Of a stretch of 64,000 nt of DNA, positions 7,851 to 16,282 are shown in pieces. The DNA is from Streptomyces fagopyri. GTDB lineage: Bacteria; Actinomycetota; Actinomycetes; Streptomycetales; Streptomycetaceae. The notes beneath the pieces are model-generated. The model was given only the letters and a program-made list of their open reading frames with translations, did not search any database and was not told where the DNA came from. The translations under genes and the position numbers were made by a program. How positions within the stretch are numbered: position 1 is the first letter of the stretch; the number at the start of each line of letters is the position of its first letter. The stretch spans positions 310,001 through 374,000 of the forward strand of contig NZ_CP045643.1 of NCBI RefSeq assembly GCF_009498275.1, given 5' to 3'.

Positions 7851-8193
7851 ACCGAACTGATGGCCTCGACACAAGCACACCCGCCACACTCCGCGCAGCC
7901 ATGACGCCTCTGCGAACGGCACTCCCTCCGCGGCCTCTGCCCGCGGCGCCACTGCGGGCCGCGCACGCGCCGCCCACACCGCGCACCACCGCGCAAAGCA
8001 GCCCGACCCATGTGTGCCGAGCGACCGAATCGACAGCCCTCCGCACCGACGGCTGACGGCCCGCCGGGTACGAGCTCGCCACCGGCCGGCTTGGCCCCTC
8101 ACGGCGGTCTCGTCGAGCCCGCCGCGGATGCACTCCGGGCCTCCTCTGTACTCCGTGCTTCCTCGCGGATGGGGTCCACGGCGTCGAAGGAAA
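7851..8193. other. No supported gene
   Basis: GC-rich DNA with overlapping open frames on both strands but no motif or convincing start. It ends in the strong palindrome at 8194. Confidence 0.4.
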
Positions 8194-8229
8194 CAGCCCC
8201 GGCCGGGACGCGTCCCGGCCGGGGCTGTC
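8194..8229. terminator. Strong bidirectional terminator-like palindrome
   Basis: A perfect 36-bp palindrome (arms begin ACAGCCCCGGCCGGGACG) with no mismatches lies 30 bp downstream of the stop of the minus-strand oxidoreductase and after the mIHF gene. It would end transcription from both sides. Confidence 0.8.
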
Positions 8230-8258
8230 GCATGTGCTCCTGAAGGGTGGTCCCCCGG

Positions 8259-9350
8259 TCAGCCGGCCGGTTGTGGGGTGAGAGTGGTGCGGTCGAACGG
8301 ACCGCCATGTACCGCGGCGTACGCGATGGCGTCGTTGACGGCATCAAGGCCGAACGACCGTACCCGCTCAGGGGCGAGGTCCAGCGCGCCCGAGGCGAGG
8401 AGCCGGATGATGCCGACGTTCGCCGCGCGCGGGTACATCCACTGCCCGCGCACCGTCACCGAGTTGCGCATGACCCACGGGTACGGGAGTGCGAAGTCGT
8501 CGCCACCGAGCATGCCGACGCCGCCCATGAGGACGACGCGGCCGTACTCGCGCACGGTCATCGCCGCCGTGCGCGCCGCCGAGCTGGGTGCGCTCGGTGG
8601 GAGCAGGTCGATCACCATGTCGATCGGGCCGTCGCCCGCCGCGGACATCGCCGCGTGGTCCCCGGCCTCGTCCCCGGTCAGCGGGACCGGGTGCACGCGC
8701 GGACCGAACCGGGCGGCGAGAAGGTCGAGCGCGGCCCGGTTGCGGCCCGGGGCGACCACGCGACCCGCCCCCATCGCCAGCGCGACCGCGACCGCACTGC
8801 TACCGAGGTTGCCGGTGGCCCCGCTGACGAGCAGCGTCTCACCGGCTTCGAGGCCGCCCGCCAGCAGCCCGCCGTATGGGATGACGTGCACGCCGAGCGC
8901 GGCCCAGCGAGCCGGGTCCTGCCCTGCGGTGGCGGGCAGCGGAAAGACGTTCTCCGTCGGGACCCGCATGAGTTCGGCGAACGATCCGTCGTGCACGTAC
9001 CGGGCGAGCCGCGCGCCGCCCTCGCCGCGGGAACTCCAGCCCTGGAGCGTGATGTCGGGTGTCAGGGCGTCGTCCCGCGAGCGCACCGTGGAGTCGCACC
9101 ACACCAGGTCGCCGGCTCGCAGCCGGGTGGCATCCGGGCCGACATGGACGACCCGTCCCACGCCGCCGACACCGGGCACGACCGGAGGGACCAGGGGGTA
9201 GTTCCGTTCGCCGCTGAATACCTCGGCCGCGTACGGGGGCACGCAGGCGGCGAGCACCTCAACCACCACCTCTCCCCCACCGGCCCCGGGGTCGGGCACC
9301 TGTCGCACCGAGAGAGGGGTGCCGAACCCCGTCAGAACCGCTGCTCGCAC
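8259..9350 (-). CDS. Medium-chain dehydrogenase/reductase (zinc-ADH/quinone-oxidoreductase fold)
   Basis: This is a 363-residue MDR enzyme that uses NAD(P)H. The start is GTG 9350 with GGAGGT seven bases upstream. The N-terminal GroES-like domain begins VRAAVLTGFGTPLSVRQVPD. The Rossmann domain contains LLVSGATGNLGSSAVAVALA near residue 190. The catalytic-zinc motif normally reading GHE is PGVGGVG here, and the usual CxxH/D after the first strand is ACVPPYAAEV. The catalytic zinc site therefore appears lost and the enzyme is more like zinc-independent MDRs (quinone reductase type), though it keeps a long lobe insertion. It is transcribed divergently from a LysR regulator 100 bp away, which probably controls it. 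The substrate is unknown. Confidence 0.85.
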   Translation of the reverse strand: MRAAVLTGFGTPLSVRQVPDPGAGGGEVVVEVLAACVPPYAAEVFSGERNYPLVPPVVPGVGGVGRVVHVGPDATRLRAGDLVWCDSTVRSRDDALTPDITLQGWSSRGEGGARLARYVHDGSFAELMRVPTENVFPLPATAGQDPARWAALGVHVIPYGGLLAGGLEAGETLLVSGATGNLGSSAVAVALAMGAGRVVAPGRNRAALDLLAARFGPRVHPVPLTGDEAGDHAAMSAAGDGPIDMVIDLLPPSAPSSAARTAAMTVREYGRVVLMGGVGMLGGDDFALPYPWVMRNSVTVRGQWMYPRAANVGIIRLLASGALDLAPERVRSFGLDAVNDAIAYAAVHGGPFDRTTLTPQPAG

Positions 9351-9428
9351 CTGATGACCTCCATGTTCGTCCGAGTTCCCGGGATCGACACTAGGAGCCC
9401 CCACCACCATGCGGGAAGCGATGATCTG

Positions 9429-9443
9429 GCATCCGTGGTATGC
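9429..9443. promoter_or_regulatory. LysR-type binding-site candidate
   Basis: GCAT-N7-ATGC (GCATCCGTGGTATGC) is an interrupted dyad in the 100-bp gap between the divergent MDR and LysR genes, ten bases before the LysR start. It fits the short dyads bound by LysR proteins. Confidence 0.45.
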
Positions 9444-9452
9444 GTAGGGCGC

Positions 9453-10346
9453 ATGGACATCTCCACTGTGGGCCTGCGGGTCCTGCGACAGATCGCCGAA
9501 TCCGGCAGCTTCACCGCCGCGGCCGCCCGGCTCGGCTACACGCAGTCGGCGGTCTCGCGCCAGGCCGCCTCCCTCGAACGGAGCGCGGGCGCCGTCCTGT
9601 TCGAGCGCCGCTCCGACGGGGTGCAGCTCACCTCCACGGGTCTGACCCTGCTGCGGCACGCCCGCACGATCCTTGACTCCCTCGCGGCGGCCGAGCGCGA
9701 CCTCACCGGCACCGCCCCGCAGACCGAACTGGTGAGGCTCGGGGTGTTCCTGAGCGCGGGCGCGGCGATCCTCCCTGCCGCACTCGCACGGCTCGCGGCG
9801 ACCGACCCACACATCACGGTCACTACGATCGAGGGCACAACGCCCACCCTGGGCCGGGCGCTGCGTGCTGGCTCGATCGACCTTGCCCTTCTGACGTCCC
9901 GTCCGCCCCACCGTCTGTCGGACGGGGAGTCGCCGCGCCTGCACGTCGAGACCCTCGCGGACACCGAACTGGCCGTCGCGGTAAGGTCGACCGGAGAATT
10001 CGCAGGCCGTACCACCGTGCACATCGACGAGCTGGTCGACGCCCCGTGGATCGCCACCCCGTCGTCGAACTCCGAGCCGCTGCTCGGCGTCTGGCCCGGC
10101 CTGCCCGGACGGCCGCGGATCGTCCACTCCGCACGCGACTGGCTGACCAAGCTCCAGCTGGTCGCCGGCGGCTTCGGCGTGACGACGGTGCCGTCCCGGC
10201 TCTCGCCCGCGCTGCCGCTCGGGGTCAGCCTGCTGCCCGTCGAGGGTGCACCCCCCGAAATCCGCCGGGTCCTTGTGGCGCGCCTCCCCGGCCGCCCCGC
10301 CCCTGCGATCACGGCCGTCACCAGGGCGATCGCCTCCACCGTCTGA
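9453..10346 (+). CDS. LysR-family transcriptional regulator
   Basis: This is a 297-residue regulator. The winged HTH occupies residues 1-60, with the family pattern LRVLRQIAESGSFTAAAARLGYTQSAVSRQ followed by LERSAGAVLFERR. A periplasmic-binding-like effector domain fills residues 88-297 (LVRLGVFLSAGAAILP at its start). The ATG at 9453 is directly before the HTH; the much longer open frame extending upstream is antisense to the divergent oxidoreductase and is rejected. Divergent pairing with an MDR enzyme suggests it senses that enzyme's substrate or an oxidant. Confidence 0.9.
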   Translation: MDISTVGLRVLRQIAESGSFTAAAARLGYTQSAVSRQAASLERSAGAVLFERRSDGVQLTSTGLTLLRHARTILDSLAAAERDLTGTAPQTELVRLGVFLSAGAAILPAALARLAATDPHITVTTIEGTTPTLGRALRAGSIDLALLTSRPPHRLSDGESPRLHVETLADTELAVAVRSTGEFAGRTTVHIDELVDAPWIATPSSNSEPLLGVWPGLPGRPRIVHSARDWLTKLQLVAGGFGVTTVPSRLSPALPLGVSLLPVEGAPPEIRRVLVARLPGRPAPAITAVTRAIASTV

Positions 10347-10409
10347 TACGTGCTGTCGGAGCTGTCGGATTCGGTGCCGTAGCCCGCCGGCGGCGCACAC
10401 CATCACGTG

Positions 10410-10431
10410 GGCCCCGCCACTGGCCGGGGCC
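10410..10431. terminator. Possible terminator after LysR gene
   Basis: GGCCCCG and CGGGGCC form a 7-bp stem with an 8-nt loop, 64 bp after the LysR stop codon. Confidence 0.4.
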
Positions 10432-11119
10432 ACTGCCCGGGGCCACTTCTCACCAGGAGCAAGAGGATCGGGCCGGACGTCGACGCCGGCCCCACGCAGC
10501 CCTCGCCGTGCTCTGCGAGCGTATTCACGGCCCGGACTGGGGCCGCATCGTCGCGGCGGATCCAGTCGGCGAGCGCCGGGACAGGCCGACTGTCTGTTGC
10601 GGACGCCGAGGGAGCGCGGAGCAGGCGGCCCGGAGGAGCGTGGCGGGCGGACGCCGCGCGGGAACCCGGGGCGAGAGGGCGGCGCCAGGAACGAGCGGAA
10701 GTGCAAAGCCCCTTGAGGGCAGCGGGTCGACTTCCTTGCTGCGAGGACCCGTTCAAGACCTTCACACCTTCGTCGCCCAACCGCAACGCGTTCACATGCA
10801 TCGACCACGTAGGATCATTGCGTCGTCAAGCAAATCGCCCGTGACGTCCGTCGTCACGGGATGCCTTCGTCATGGCCAGGGCAGCCCGCACGGCAACGTG
10901 GCCGGTGCGGGCGGCTCACACCCTGGTTCGCGACGACGGCCTTCCGGAGCCAGTGACGCCGGCTGGGTCGCACGCACTGGAGCGGATTCGGGTGCAGAAG
11001 ACCGGTCGGACAGCGATCGGGGATCAACGCCCGCCGGCATGCGTGGCCCCCGACGGCGACCTGGCCGGCGAAGTACTCGACGACTTTCCACTTCTGAACT
11101 CCCCCAAAGGATCAGCACC
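10432..11119. other. Long leader/intergenic region before the amidase
   Basis: Almost 700 bp with no recognisable gene. Open frames occur on both strands because of high GC, but codon composition is Arg/Pro/Gly-dominated and no motif is visible. The promoter of the secreted amidase must lie here. Confidence 0.45.
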
Positions 11120-13069
11120 TTGCACAAGAGGAAGACCCGGCGCCGGCGTGTGACGCTCGCGATCGCGATGGGCGCGGTGGCCGCAGGCGGCCTCGCCGTC
11201 CTGCCGGTCACCGCGCTGGCCGACACGACGAACGGCTCCGCGGGCGCCGCGAGCAGCGCCCGGCAGCAGGACTTCGCCTCGGCCGCGGCGGAGTACCACG
11301 TCCCGTCGAGCGTCCTGCTCGGCCTGGCGTACCAGGAGTCGGCCTGGGAGTCGCACGGTGCGCAGGCCAGTGCCGACGGCGGTTACGGGCCCATGCACCT
11401 CACCGACGTGACCCCGGCCATGATGGCCTCCGGCGGCGCGGGCGCCGTCGGGCGCGGCGATCTGAAATCGATGGCCGCGAACCCGGCGTTGCACACTCTG
11501 CAGGCCGCCGCGAAGCTGACCGGTCTGTCCGAGGACGTGCTGCGCGAGGACCCCGCGGCGAACATCCGCGGTGGCGCGGCCCTGCTGGCCTCGTACGAGA
11601 AGCAGGTGGCCGGCGGCGTGCCGGCGGACGCGGCCCAGTGGTACGGCGCGGTCGCCCGCTACAGCCAGTCGACGCGGAAGCAGGACGCGGCGGGCTTCGC
11701 CGACCGCGTGTACGCCACTGTCCGCGGCGGCGCCGGCGTCACCACCAAGGACGGCCAGCGGGTCCGGCTCGACGCCGCCCCCTCGGTGAGCCCCGCCACC
11801 GCCCAGGTGGACCGACTGCGCCTGAAGGCCGCCGCGGCCACCGACACCGAATGCCCGCCGGCCGTGCCGTGCAGCTTCGTGCCCGGCTCCCCGGCCGGCA
11901 TGCAGGTGTCGAACCGCCCCGCCAACGGCATCAAGATCGACACCATCGTCATCCACGATCTGGAGGGCACGTACGACTCCGGCGTGGCCGGTCTCGCCAA
12001 TCCGTCGAACATCGTGTCGACCAACTACGTCATGCGGTCCTCGGACGGCGCGGTGACGCAGATGGTGGCCACGAAGGACATCGCGTTCCAAGCGGGCAAC
12101 TACTCCTCGAACCTGCACTCGATCGGCATCGAGCACGAGGGCTACGCCGCGCAGGGCGCCACCTGGTACACCGAGGCGCAGTACGAGTCCACGGCCTACC
12201 TCGTGCAGTACCTGGCCAACCGGTTCGACATACCGCTGGACCGCCAGCACATCCTGGGTCACGACGACGTCGCCGGACCCAGCCTGAGCGGTGTCCGCGC
12301 GCAGCACTGGGACCCGGGACCGAGCTGGGACTGGGACCACTTCATGCGTCTGCTCGGCCGCCCCCTCAGCGGCCTGCGCGGCACCGCGCCCGTGGGCTCG
12401 GTCGTGACCATCGACCCCGTCTTCGAGACCAACCTGCAGACCGTCCAGGTGTGCCCGATCGACGACCCGACCGGTGCGACGACCGCGTGCGTGGACCGGC
12501 AGCAGGCGTCGAACTTCGTCTTCCTGCGCACCGCGCCCGACGCGTCCGCCCCGCTCTTCGGCGACCAGGCGATCCACGGCACGGCCGCGGGCACGGACAA
12601 GATCAGCGACTGGGGCAGCACGGCACAGACCGGCCAGCAGTTCGTCGTCGCCGACCAGCAGGGCGACTGGACAGCCATCTGGTTCAGCGGCGCGAAGGTG
12701 TGGTTCTACAACCCGGACGGCCAGAACACCAAGCAGGCCTACGGAGTGAAGGTCATCTCCGCCGCGGGCAGCGACCCGGTGGCCATCTACGGGTCGAGCT
12801 ACCCGGACGCGTCGGAGTACCCGGCCGGCCTGGGCGCCTCGACGCAGGCCCCGATCAGCGGGTACAGCCTTCCCGCGGGCCAGGCGTACGTCGCCACCCA
12901 GCCGCCGAACGCGACGGTGGACTACTTCAAGTCCAGCGGGACGGTCGTCACCGGCGCGAAGACGCAGTACACGATCCAGTACAACCACCGCGTGGCGCTG
13001 GTGTACTCGGGCGACGTGACGGCCACTCCCGTGTCCAAGCACTGGGAGGACAGCGGCGCGAAGCGCTGA
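11120..13069 (+). CDS. Secreted N-acetylmuramoyl-L-alanine amidase with lytic-transglycosylase-like N-terminal domain
   Basis: This is a 649-residue protein. The start is TTG 11120 with AAGGA eight bases upstream. Residues 1-34 are a signal peptide (RRRR, a hydrophobic stretch, cleavage near ALA-D). Residues about 50-190 resemble a lysozyme/SLT fold (VPSSVLLGLAYQESAWESHG with a candidate catalytic Glu, then YGPMHLTD). Residues about 270-405 are an Amidase_2 (PGRP-type) domain that cleaves the lactyl-Ala bond of peptidoglycan, with zinc ligands in DTIVIHDLEGTY, SIGIEHEGYA and ILGHDDVAGP. The C-terminal 240 residues contain SH3-like repeats, probably for wall attachment. It acts outside the cell, in wall turnover or attack on competitors. 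A strong terminator follows at 13111. Having two muralytic-type modules in one chain is notable. Confidence 0.9.
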   Translation: MHKRKTRRRRVTLAIAMGAVAAGGLAVLPVTALADTTNGSAGAASSARQQDFASAAAEYHVPSSVLLGLAYQESAWESHGAQASADGGYGPMHLTDVTPAMMASGGAGAVGRGDLKSMAANPALHTLQAAAKLTGLSEDVLREDPAANIRGGAALLASYEKQVAGGVPADAAQWYGAVARYSQSTRKQDAAGFADRVYATVRGGAGVTTKDGQRVRLDAAPSVSPATAQVDRLRLKAAAATDTECPPAVPCSFVPGSPAGMQVSNRPANGIKIDTIVIHDLEGTYDSGVAGLANPSNIVSTNYVMRSSDGAVTQMVATKDIAFQAGNYSSNLHSIGIEHEGYAAQGATWYTEAQYESTAYLVQYLANRFDIPLDRQHILGHDDVAGPSLSGVRAQHWDPGPSWDWDHFMRLLGRPLSGLRGTAPVGSVVTIDPVFETNLQTVQVCPIDDPTGATTACVDRQQASNFVFLRTAPDASAPLFGDQAIHGTAAGTDKISDWGSTAQTGQQFVVADQQGDWTAIWFSGAKVWFYNPDGQNTKQAYGVKVISAAGSDPVAIYGSSYPDASEYPAGLGASTQAPISGYSLPAGQAYVATQPPNATVDYFKSSGTVVTGAKTQYTIQYNHRVALVYSGDVTATPVSKHWEDSGAKR

Positions 13070-13110
13070 CGCGCAGGCACGCGGGCGGCCGTCAGCGCCA
13101 GTTGTCGAGC

Positions 13111-13149
13111 GGTGGCCCGGCCGGGGCAGTGAGCCCCGGCCGGGCCACC
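13111..13149. terminator. Strong rho-independent-type hairpin
   Basis: A perfect 17-bp stem (GGTGGCCCGGCCGGGGC and its complement) with loop AGTGA lies 41 bp after the amidase stop codon. Confidence 0.85.
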
Positions 13150-13259
13150 GGCATGTACGCGGTGAGCCGGGTCGCACGCGGCCGCACCCTGCCGGTCCGG
13201 ACGGTGGCACCCGGGCCGGGCCGCCGGCGCGCGGCACGCTGTAGTCGAGGCTCGCTTTC

Positions 13260-13306
13260 TTGACCAGTTCGTCCACAACGGTTAACGTTATGGACGAACT
13301 GGTCAA
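13260..13306. promoter_or_regulatory. Long inverted-repeat operator upstream of SDR gene
   Basis: The arms TTGACCAGTTCGTCCA (13260-13275) and its exact reverse complement (13291-13306) are separated by 15 bp. The spacer itself contains the palindromes GTTAAC and TAACGTTA. The element lies 24-70 bp before the SDR start codon and must overlap its promoter. It looks like a TetR-type operator, but no regulator gene is adjacent. Confidence 0.7.
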
Positions 13307-13329
13307 TAATCATCGAGGGGCGGCACGTC

Positions 13330-14082
13330 ATGACGGAAATACTCGCAGGCAAGGTGGCAGTGGTCACCGGGGCGAACAGTGGCATCGGGCTGGCCACGGC
13401 ACAGCGCTTCGCCGCTGAAGGCGCCCACGTGATCATCACCGGCCGACGCCAGGACGCGCTGGACGCGGCGGCGGCCGAGATCGGCTCAAACGTCACCGCC
13501 GTCCGCGGGGACATCGCGAATCCGGCCGACCTCGACCGGCTCTTCGCTGTCGTCGCCGAGCAGGGCCGCCGCATCGACGTGCTTTTCGCGAACGCGGGCG
13601 GCGGGGAATTCGCGACCCTGGAGGACGTGACGGAGCAGCACTTCGACGACACGTTCAACATCAACGTCCGGGGAACCCTCTTCACCGTACAAAAGGCGTT
13701 GCCGCTCCTCAACGACGGTGCTTCGGTGATCCTGACCGGTTCCACCGCCGCGACCACCGGTGGGGAGGCGTTCGGCGTGTACGCCGCGTCGAAGGCCGCG
13801 ATCCGCTCCTTCTCCCGCACCTGGGCCAACGAGCTGCGCGGCCGTGGCATCCGCGTCAACACGCTGGTGCCCGGACCGATCAAGACCCCGGGTAACGCCG
13901 GCCTGGCACCCGACGAGGAGGGGGCCAAGGCGCTCCACGACCTCTTCGCGCGGCAGGTGCCCCTCGGCCGGATGGGCGAGCCCGCCGAGGCGGCTGCGGC
14001 AGCACTCTTCCTCGCGTCCGACCAGAGCAGCTTCGTCACCGGGACCGAGCTCTACGTCGACGGCGGCCTGAACCAGATCTGA
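13330..14082 (+). CDS. Short-chain dehydrogenase/reductase (SDR)
   Basis: This is a 250-residue classical SDR. The cofactor motif TGANSGIG is at residues 14-21, NAG at about 88-90, catalytic Ser in ILTGSTAATTGG, and YAASK (catalytic Tyr/Lys) near residue 155. The PG motif (LVPGPIKTP) and C-terminal YVDGG follow. An Arg after the second strand (ITGRR) suggests NADPH preference. Such enzymes oxidise or reduce small alcohols or ketones; the substrate is unknown. The start ATG 13330 has GAGGGG upstream. A long inverted repeat in front suggests tight TetR-type repression. TetR-controlled SDRs of this kind are frequent in actinobacteria and often respond to electrophiles. Confidence 0.9.
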   Translation: MTEILAGKVAVVTGANSGIGLATAQRFAAEGAHVIITGRRQDALDAAAAEIGSNVTAVRGDIANPADLDRLFAVVAEQGRRIDVLFANAGGGEFATLEDVTEQHFDDTFNINVRGTLFTVQKALPLLNDGASVILTGSTAATTGGEAFGVYAASKAAIRSFSRTWANELRGRGIRVNTLVPGPIKTPGNAGLAPDEEGAKALHDLFARQVPLGRMGEPAEAAAAALFLASDQSSFVTGTELYVDGGLNQI

Positions 14083-14495
14083 GTGATCCACCGTTCCGAA
14101 GCGGTGGGCCGAAGGGGACCCCCGCCCACGGGATCCCAGGACTCACCTGCCGCGTGCCCCTGTCGGCCTCTGTCGGCCCGAGGCGATGCTGCCCGAACGA
14201 CGCAGAAGGTCACCGGCGCGGCTGTGGTACGCGTCAATCGGTCGGCGATCTCGGCCGCGTTTTCTCCGGTTCGCCGGGGGGCGGTCCAGGCGGCGAACCG
14301 GGCGTGTAGTGCGCCGGTCGGGAGATGTGAGCGCTGCACCTCACCGCGGTCACATGAGGTTGTTCGACACAAACCTCTGGTCAAGCGGGGGATCAGCCCG
14401 AAACCGTGGCCCTTGTTTCCTTCAGGACGGCTGAAGTAACGGCCCACCGGCCACACCTGCCCCGCTCCCGTCCAGGTGCCCACCGAGCTTTTGAC
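14083..14495. other. Intergenic, no supported gene
   Basis: No family signature on either strand. An imperfect dyad (GAGGTTGT and ACAAACCTC) occurs around 14355-14373. It may be a regulatory site, but the evidence is slight. Confidence 0.4.
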
Positions 14496-14512
14496 GTAAC
14501 AAAGAGAGTTAC
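14496..14512. promoter_or_regulatory. HxlR/MarR-like operator candidate
   Basis: GTAAC-AAAGAGA-GTTAC is a 5+7+5 dyad preceded by TTGAC (14491). It lies about 170 bp before the MFS exporter. HxlR-type repressors bind closely similar GTAAC/GTTAC dyads; the regulator is not encoded nearby. Confidence 0.5.
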
Positions 14513-14679
14513 ATCTCATGCGACGCCGGCTCGACCATCCACGGACCCGCGCGCTTCGCCTCGTTCTCCGGCCACGTCGCTGTGACCCCTGCCACCCCCG
14601 TCCACGGTCCGCAGCACAGCCGCCGCGCGACAACGCGGCACGGGCAACCGCGGCCCCGTTCCTTCAGGAGAGAAGAAGC

Positions 14680-15903
14680 ATGAGTGACCACTCCAGCTCG
14701 GCATCGGTCGTCGGCCGGCCGGAAACCCTACGAGTACCAACTCGCGCCACGCCCTCGGCGCCGAGCAACTGGCCGGCCGTCGCCTCGGTCGCCTTGATGT
14801 CCTTCGTGCTGGTGCTCTCAGAGTTCCTGCCGATCGGGCTCCTGCCTGTCATCGGCTCCAGCCTCCACGTCTCCGTCGGCACCGTCGGCCTGGTCGTCGT
14901 CGTGCCCGGACTCATGGCTGCGGTCACAGCGCCCCTGCTCACCATCGCCTCGGGAAGGCTCGACCGGCGCAAGGTCCTGATCGCGCTCGCGCTGTCCATC
15001 ACGGCTTCCAACGTCCTGGCAGCACTGTCCCCCGATATGCCGGTGATGGCAGCGGCCAGGATCCTGCTCGGCATCGGCGTCGGCGGATTCTGGGCGATGG
15101 GCGCCGGCGTCGCCGCCCGGCTGGTGCCCGCCGAAGCCGTTCACCGAGCCACCTCGCTGATCACCGCCGGCATCTCCGCCGGCACCGTCGTCAGCCTGCC
15201 GCTCGGCGCACTGGTCGGGCACCTGGCCGGATGGCGGACCGCGTTCATCGTTGCCGCCGGTGCCGCCCTGCTCGCCCTTGCGGCTCTGGCGCTGCGACTG
15301 CCCTCGCTGCCGCCCACCGGAGCCATCCGCATGGCCACGCTCACGTCGTCCCTGCGTAATCGGGCTGCCCGCATCGCCCTGCTGGCCACCGGCCTGATCT
15401 TCTTCGGGCACTTCGCCGCCTACACCTACATCACCCCCTACCTGGAAGAGAAGGCACATTTCGGCTCATCTGCCGTGACGCTGGTCCTGCTCGGATACGG
15501 CGTGGCCGGACTGGCCGGCAACTTCGCCGCCGGCGCGATCATCGGCCGGAACCTGCGCGCGGTCTACATCACCGCCGCTGTCCTGGTCGCCGCCGCGGTC
15601 GGTCTGCTCACCACGCTGACCGACATGGCCCCCGCAGTCGTCGTACTCGTCATGATCTGGGGTGCGGCCTTCGGGGCAGTGCCCCTGGCGCTGCAGACGT
15701 GGATCCTGCGGGCTACCCCTGAGGCTCCGGAGAGCGGCATGGCGCTCCTGGTCAGCGCGTGCCAGATCGCACTCGCCACCGGGTCACTCATCGGCGGCCT
15801 GGTCGTCGACGGATACGGCACCTCGGCCGGCTTCGCCCTCGGCGGCACGCTCGCCCTGCTCAGCGCGGTCACCCACATCCGCCCGCGCCTGCCCCGCGGA
15901 TGA
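14680..15903 (+). CDS. MFS drug-efflux-type transporter (DHA1-like)
   Basis: This is a 407-residue protein with about 12 hydrophobic helices. The start is ATG 14680 behind AGGAG. After a short polar N-terminus, TM1 (VASVALMSFVLVLSEFLPIG) is followed by TM2 and the loop motif SGRLDRRKVLIAL, the DHA1 motif A region. ILLGIGVGGFWAMGAGVAARL in TM4/5 matches the drug/H+ antiporter motif C area and resembles Cmx- and AraJ-like exporters. Substrates are probably small hydrophobic compounds or sugars. It stands alone, with a GTAAC/GTTAC dyad upstream suggesting HxlR-type induction. No resistance gene is next to it. Confidence 0.85.
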   Translation: MSDHSSSASVVGRPETLRVPTRATPSAPSNWPAVASVALMSFVLVLSEFLPIGLLPVIGSSLHVSVGTVGLVVVVPGLMAAVTAPLLTIASGRLDRRKVLIALALSITASNVLAALSPDMPVMAAARILLGIGVGGFWAMGAGVAARLVPAEAVHRATSLITAGISAGTVVSLPLGALVGHLAGWRTAFIVAAGAALLALAALALRLPSLPPTGAIRMATLTSSLRNRAARIALLATGLIFFGHFAAYTYITPYLEEKAHFGSSAVTLVLLGYGVAGLAGNFAAGAIIGRNLRAVYITAAVLVAAAVGLLTTLTDMAPAVVVLVMIWGAAFGAVPLALQTWILRATPEAPESGMALLVSACQIALATGSLIGGLVVDGYGTSAGFALGGTLALLSAVTHIRPRLPRG

Positions 15904-16282
15904 CCCCGGCCGCAGAGGCAACTTCGACCGCGGTGTTCGTGTCACGCTCAGGAGTGACGGGCGGCCTCGTGCACCTTGTCACCGCGCCACAATCGAAGAA
16001 CAGCCGACCTGGCCGGCCACCGTCTTCCGGGAGCCGCCTGGTTGAGGGGAAATACCGATGAACTTGCCTCCTCTTGACTCGGAACGCCGATGAGGGTGTC
16101 TGTGTCCATCACGCCCGTGCCGCCCGGTCTCTGGACGTCCGGACGGAGCCGGGCGGGGAGCTGTGGGGCTGGACAGGACGCACTTGGGGAGGCGCCCGGC
16201 CCGAGCGTCGGCCGCGGCGCACCGAGGGGAACGCACGTCTGCGTAGGCGGCTGGGTCTGGGCGCGGGGTTGCCGCCAGGCAT
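15904..16282. other. Intergenic between convergent genes, no supported gene
   Basis: Only composition-driven frames are seen. It separates the MFS gene (plus) from the 3' end of the GH65 gene (minus). Confidence 0.45.

Noticed and set aside
9351..10808. Long minus-strand extension of the oxidoreductase frame (849 codons in total)
   Set aside because: It lies antisense to the LysR gene, has Arg/Gly/Pro-dominated content, and a proper GTG with Shine-Dalgarno exists at 9350.
11024..13306. 760-codon minus-strand frame opposite the amidase
   Set aside because: It is a mirror of the amidase codon bias, without any motif; the plus strand has signal peptide and amidase signatures.
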